A stretch of DNA of 45,875 nt, taken from contig VXPE01000065.1 in the NCBI GenBank assembly GCA_009839745.1, positions 1 through 45,875 of the forward strand, given 5' to 3'. Positions 44,614-45,875 of this stretch are shown in pieces. Source of the stretch: Candidatus Poribacteria bacterium (lineage in GTDB: Bacteria; Poribacteria; WGA-4E; WGA-3G). Position 1 is the first letter of the stretch; each line of letters begins with the position of its first letter. The translations under genes were made by a program, and so were the position numbers. Under the pieces are notes generated by a model, which saw nothing but the letters and a program-made list of their open reading frames with translations, searched no databases and was not told the DNA's origin.

Positions 44614-44763
44614 GGAATTCCCATAAGAGATGCAGAGGAATACATTACCTTCCTTGAAGCACAATACCATCTCTGGCCGAGCGAAACAACATTACGGACA
44701 CTGGAAACCTTGCGAAAGGAGAAAGCAGAAGGCGTACGAATCATTTTCAGGAGTGAAAAATGA
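44614..44763 (+). pseudogene. 3' remnant of a paralogue of the downstream lipoprotein gene
   Basis: The frame open from 44614 reads DAEEYITFLEAQYHLWPSE and then TLRKEKAEGVRI before a TGA at 44761-44763. It resembles the C-terminal part of the next gene, which has FLEAQDQL and FRKAKAEGIPF. There is no start codon or signal peptide in this frame. The stop overlaps the next ATG (atga), so the original two genes may have been translationally coupled. The upstream part has been lost. Confidence 0.5.
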
Positions 44764-45710
44764 AAAATATCTTCACCTTACCTCTACTCAGAATTTTGAG
44801 ATTTTATTTCGTATGCAGCCTCGGTCTGTGTCTCTTTCTTGGCTGTGGAGATATAGAAGATAAGGAAACAGAAGCAACGGAGCCCTTCAATTCAATCGTA
44901 ACACCCAACTTACCTGTTGACAGCCTCCAAGAAACGGAACCCATCTTATTACGCGTTAAATCCATCTATAAACAACTCACCTCTCGGGAAATGCATATTC
45001 CTCTCAACTGGGAGACGGAAAAAGACCCAGTCTTACGCGCTGCATACACCCGTTTCTTGCTCAGTAGAGGGAACATAGATATTCCTCCAAACTGGCACGA
45101 GACAACGGATCCTATCTTACATGCCGAATATGAACGTGCCCAACTCATTAGACAGTTCGGGGACATACCGCAGGTTCACATTCGGGCAGATTTCCATCTG
45201 CTAAGTCCCTTAGGCGTAAAAACGGTAACACGTGAGACATTCATCGCATATTTTGAGGCACAATATTTTCTCTTCCCGAACGAAGTCAATCGGCGTGCCC
45301 TTGAAGATGCCAAGAAGCCAGAACCAATTGGGGGACTTGAGCTGGATAAACTGAGAAAAGAGGACCCTGAAGCATGGGCTAAACGCTATCGCGCTCAACT
45401 TATTGCAGAGCTCGGGGATACGCCACAAGTTAAGGTCGTTGCGGATTTTATACGCAAATTGGAACTGGGGTTACCGAGAACCGATGCAGAATGCCACACT
45501 TTTCTTCAGGCATACAGCCAAACGAGAGGTTTAGCAGCAAAGCAAGAGTTTATATTTCCACTTGATGAAGAATACGCTTTTCTTGAAGCACAAGATCAAT
45601 TGAAAATTAAAGTGAATGAATTAACACGGCTCAGACTCACACAATTCCGAAAGGCAAAAGCGGAGGGAATTCCATTCCATCTCATGGATCGGATTGATGA
45701 TAATGCGTAA
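44760..45710 (+). CDS. Repeat-containing lipoprotein of unknown function
   Basis: This 316-residue protein has a signal peptide with lipobox LFLGC, so it is a likely lipoprotein. The mature part holds several internal repeats. IPLNWETEKDPVLRAAY resembles IPPNWHETTDPILHAEY. RAQLIRQFGDIPQVHIRADF resembles RAQLIAELGDTPQVKVVADF. A third unit, FEAQYFLFP, recurs as FLEAQDQL near the end. I do not recognise the family. The predicted structure is mainly helical. The gene overlaps the remnant of a paralogue by 4 bp, and the last 165 bp of the window hold no further gene that I can see. Confidence 0.7.
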   Translation: MKNIFTLPLLRILRFYFVCSLGLCLFLGCGDIEDKETEATEPFNSIVTPNLPVDSLQETEPILLRVKSIYKQLTSREMHIPLNWETEKDPVLRAAYTRFLLSRGNIDIPPNWHETTDPILHAEYERAQLIRQFGDIPQVHIRADFHLLSPLGVKTVTRETFIAYFEAQYFLFPNEVNRRALEDAKKPEPIGGLELDKLRKEDPEAWAKRYRAQLIAELGDTPQVKVVADFIRKLELGLPRTDAECHTFLQAYSQTRGLAAKQEFIFPLDEEYAFLEAQDQLKIKVNELTRLRLTQFRKAKAEGIPFHLMDRIDDNA

Positions 45711-45875
45711 TTCATTTTCGATCAAATTGATGAGGAATTATGTATCCTTTATAATTGGGTGACATTCTATTCCTTTCTCCTACCTGCGGGGCCTCCTGCA
45801 TAATTAGCAACTCTTAGAGATACTAAAGTTTGGACAATTTTAAGAATTAAGGTGTTTGAAAGCAGAAAAGCAGGT

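Overview
The window looks like chromosome from an uncultivated diderm bacterium. It encodes a Gram-negative-type envelope: BamA, a Skp/OmpH chaperone, LpxD, a LolCD-type exporter, Lnt and several outer-membrane barrel proteins. It also carries PorV/PorQ, DUF5683 and DUF5916 families, which are typical of the FCB superphylum and relatives, and two archaeal-like ether-lipid genes. I suspect a Candidatus Poribacteria-like genome from gene content and intergenic repeats, but no rRNA or other marker confirms it.

Layout. 46-2427: an R-M protein fusing a nuclease domain to an adenine methylase, with an abrupt C-terminus. 2459-2579: a MITE-like element. 2587-8225 (minus): ABC-transporter binding lipoprotein, RNase J and LeuRS. 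8416-9343 (plus): two small unknown proteins, one with zinc ribbons. 9447-11991 (minus): an orphan groEL and a secreted protein. 11992-12553: gene-free, with hairpin repeats and a decayed HicB-like antitoxin. 12554-14741 (minus): RqcH and a small membrane protein. 14754 to about 16521: an IS200/IS605-type element with an intact tnpB whose RuvC-II site is unusual, and a tnpA that seems frameshifted at its 5' end. 16635-19833 (minus): a DapA-family aldolase, a DUF5683 protein and a PorV-type barrel. 20037-25171 (plus): a DUF5916 protein, lnt and prfB with its programmed frameshift. 25282-34836 (plus): lysS, a GNAT, lolC, lolD, ilvE, bamA, ompH and lpxD. 35012-37943 (plus): a DGGGP-synthase-like UbiA enzyme, a SpoU methyltransferase and a GGGP synthase. 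38007-40944 (plus): grpE, dnaJ and prmA. 40952-45710: a diheme cytochrome, a PIG-L deacetylase, a tandem PurS-like protein, a methyltransferase, an SMP-30 protein and a repeat-containing lipoprotein preceded by the remnant of a paralogue.

How the genes fit together. Most are core housekeeping genes: translation (leuS, lysS, prfB, prmA, rqcH), protein folding (groEL, grpE, dnaJ), RNA turnover (RNase J) and outer-membrane building (lol, bam, ompH, lpxD, lnt). The most unusual features are: a dispersed intergenic repeat that often begins at a stop codon, lies in frame inside RNase J, and seems to supply the ribosome-binding site and start codon of lnt; the GGGPS/DGGGPS pair; the altered TnpB active site; and the stand-alone double PurS protein. 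I saw no CRISPR array, tRNA, rRNA or recognisable defence island beyond the R-M gene and TnpB. All motif and family calls come from reading the sequence; no database search was run.
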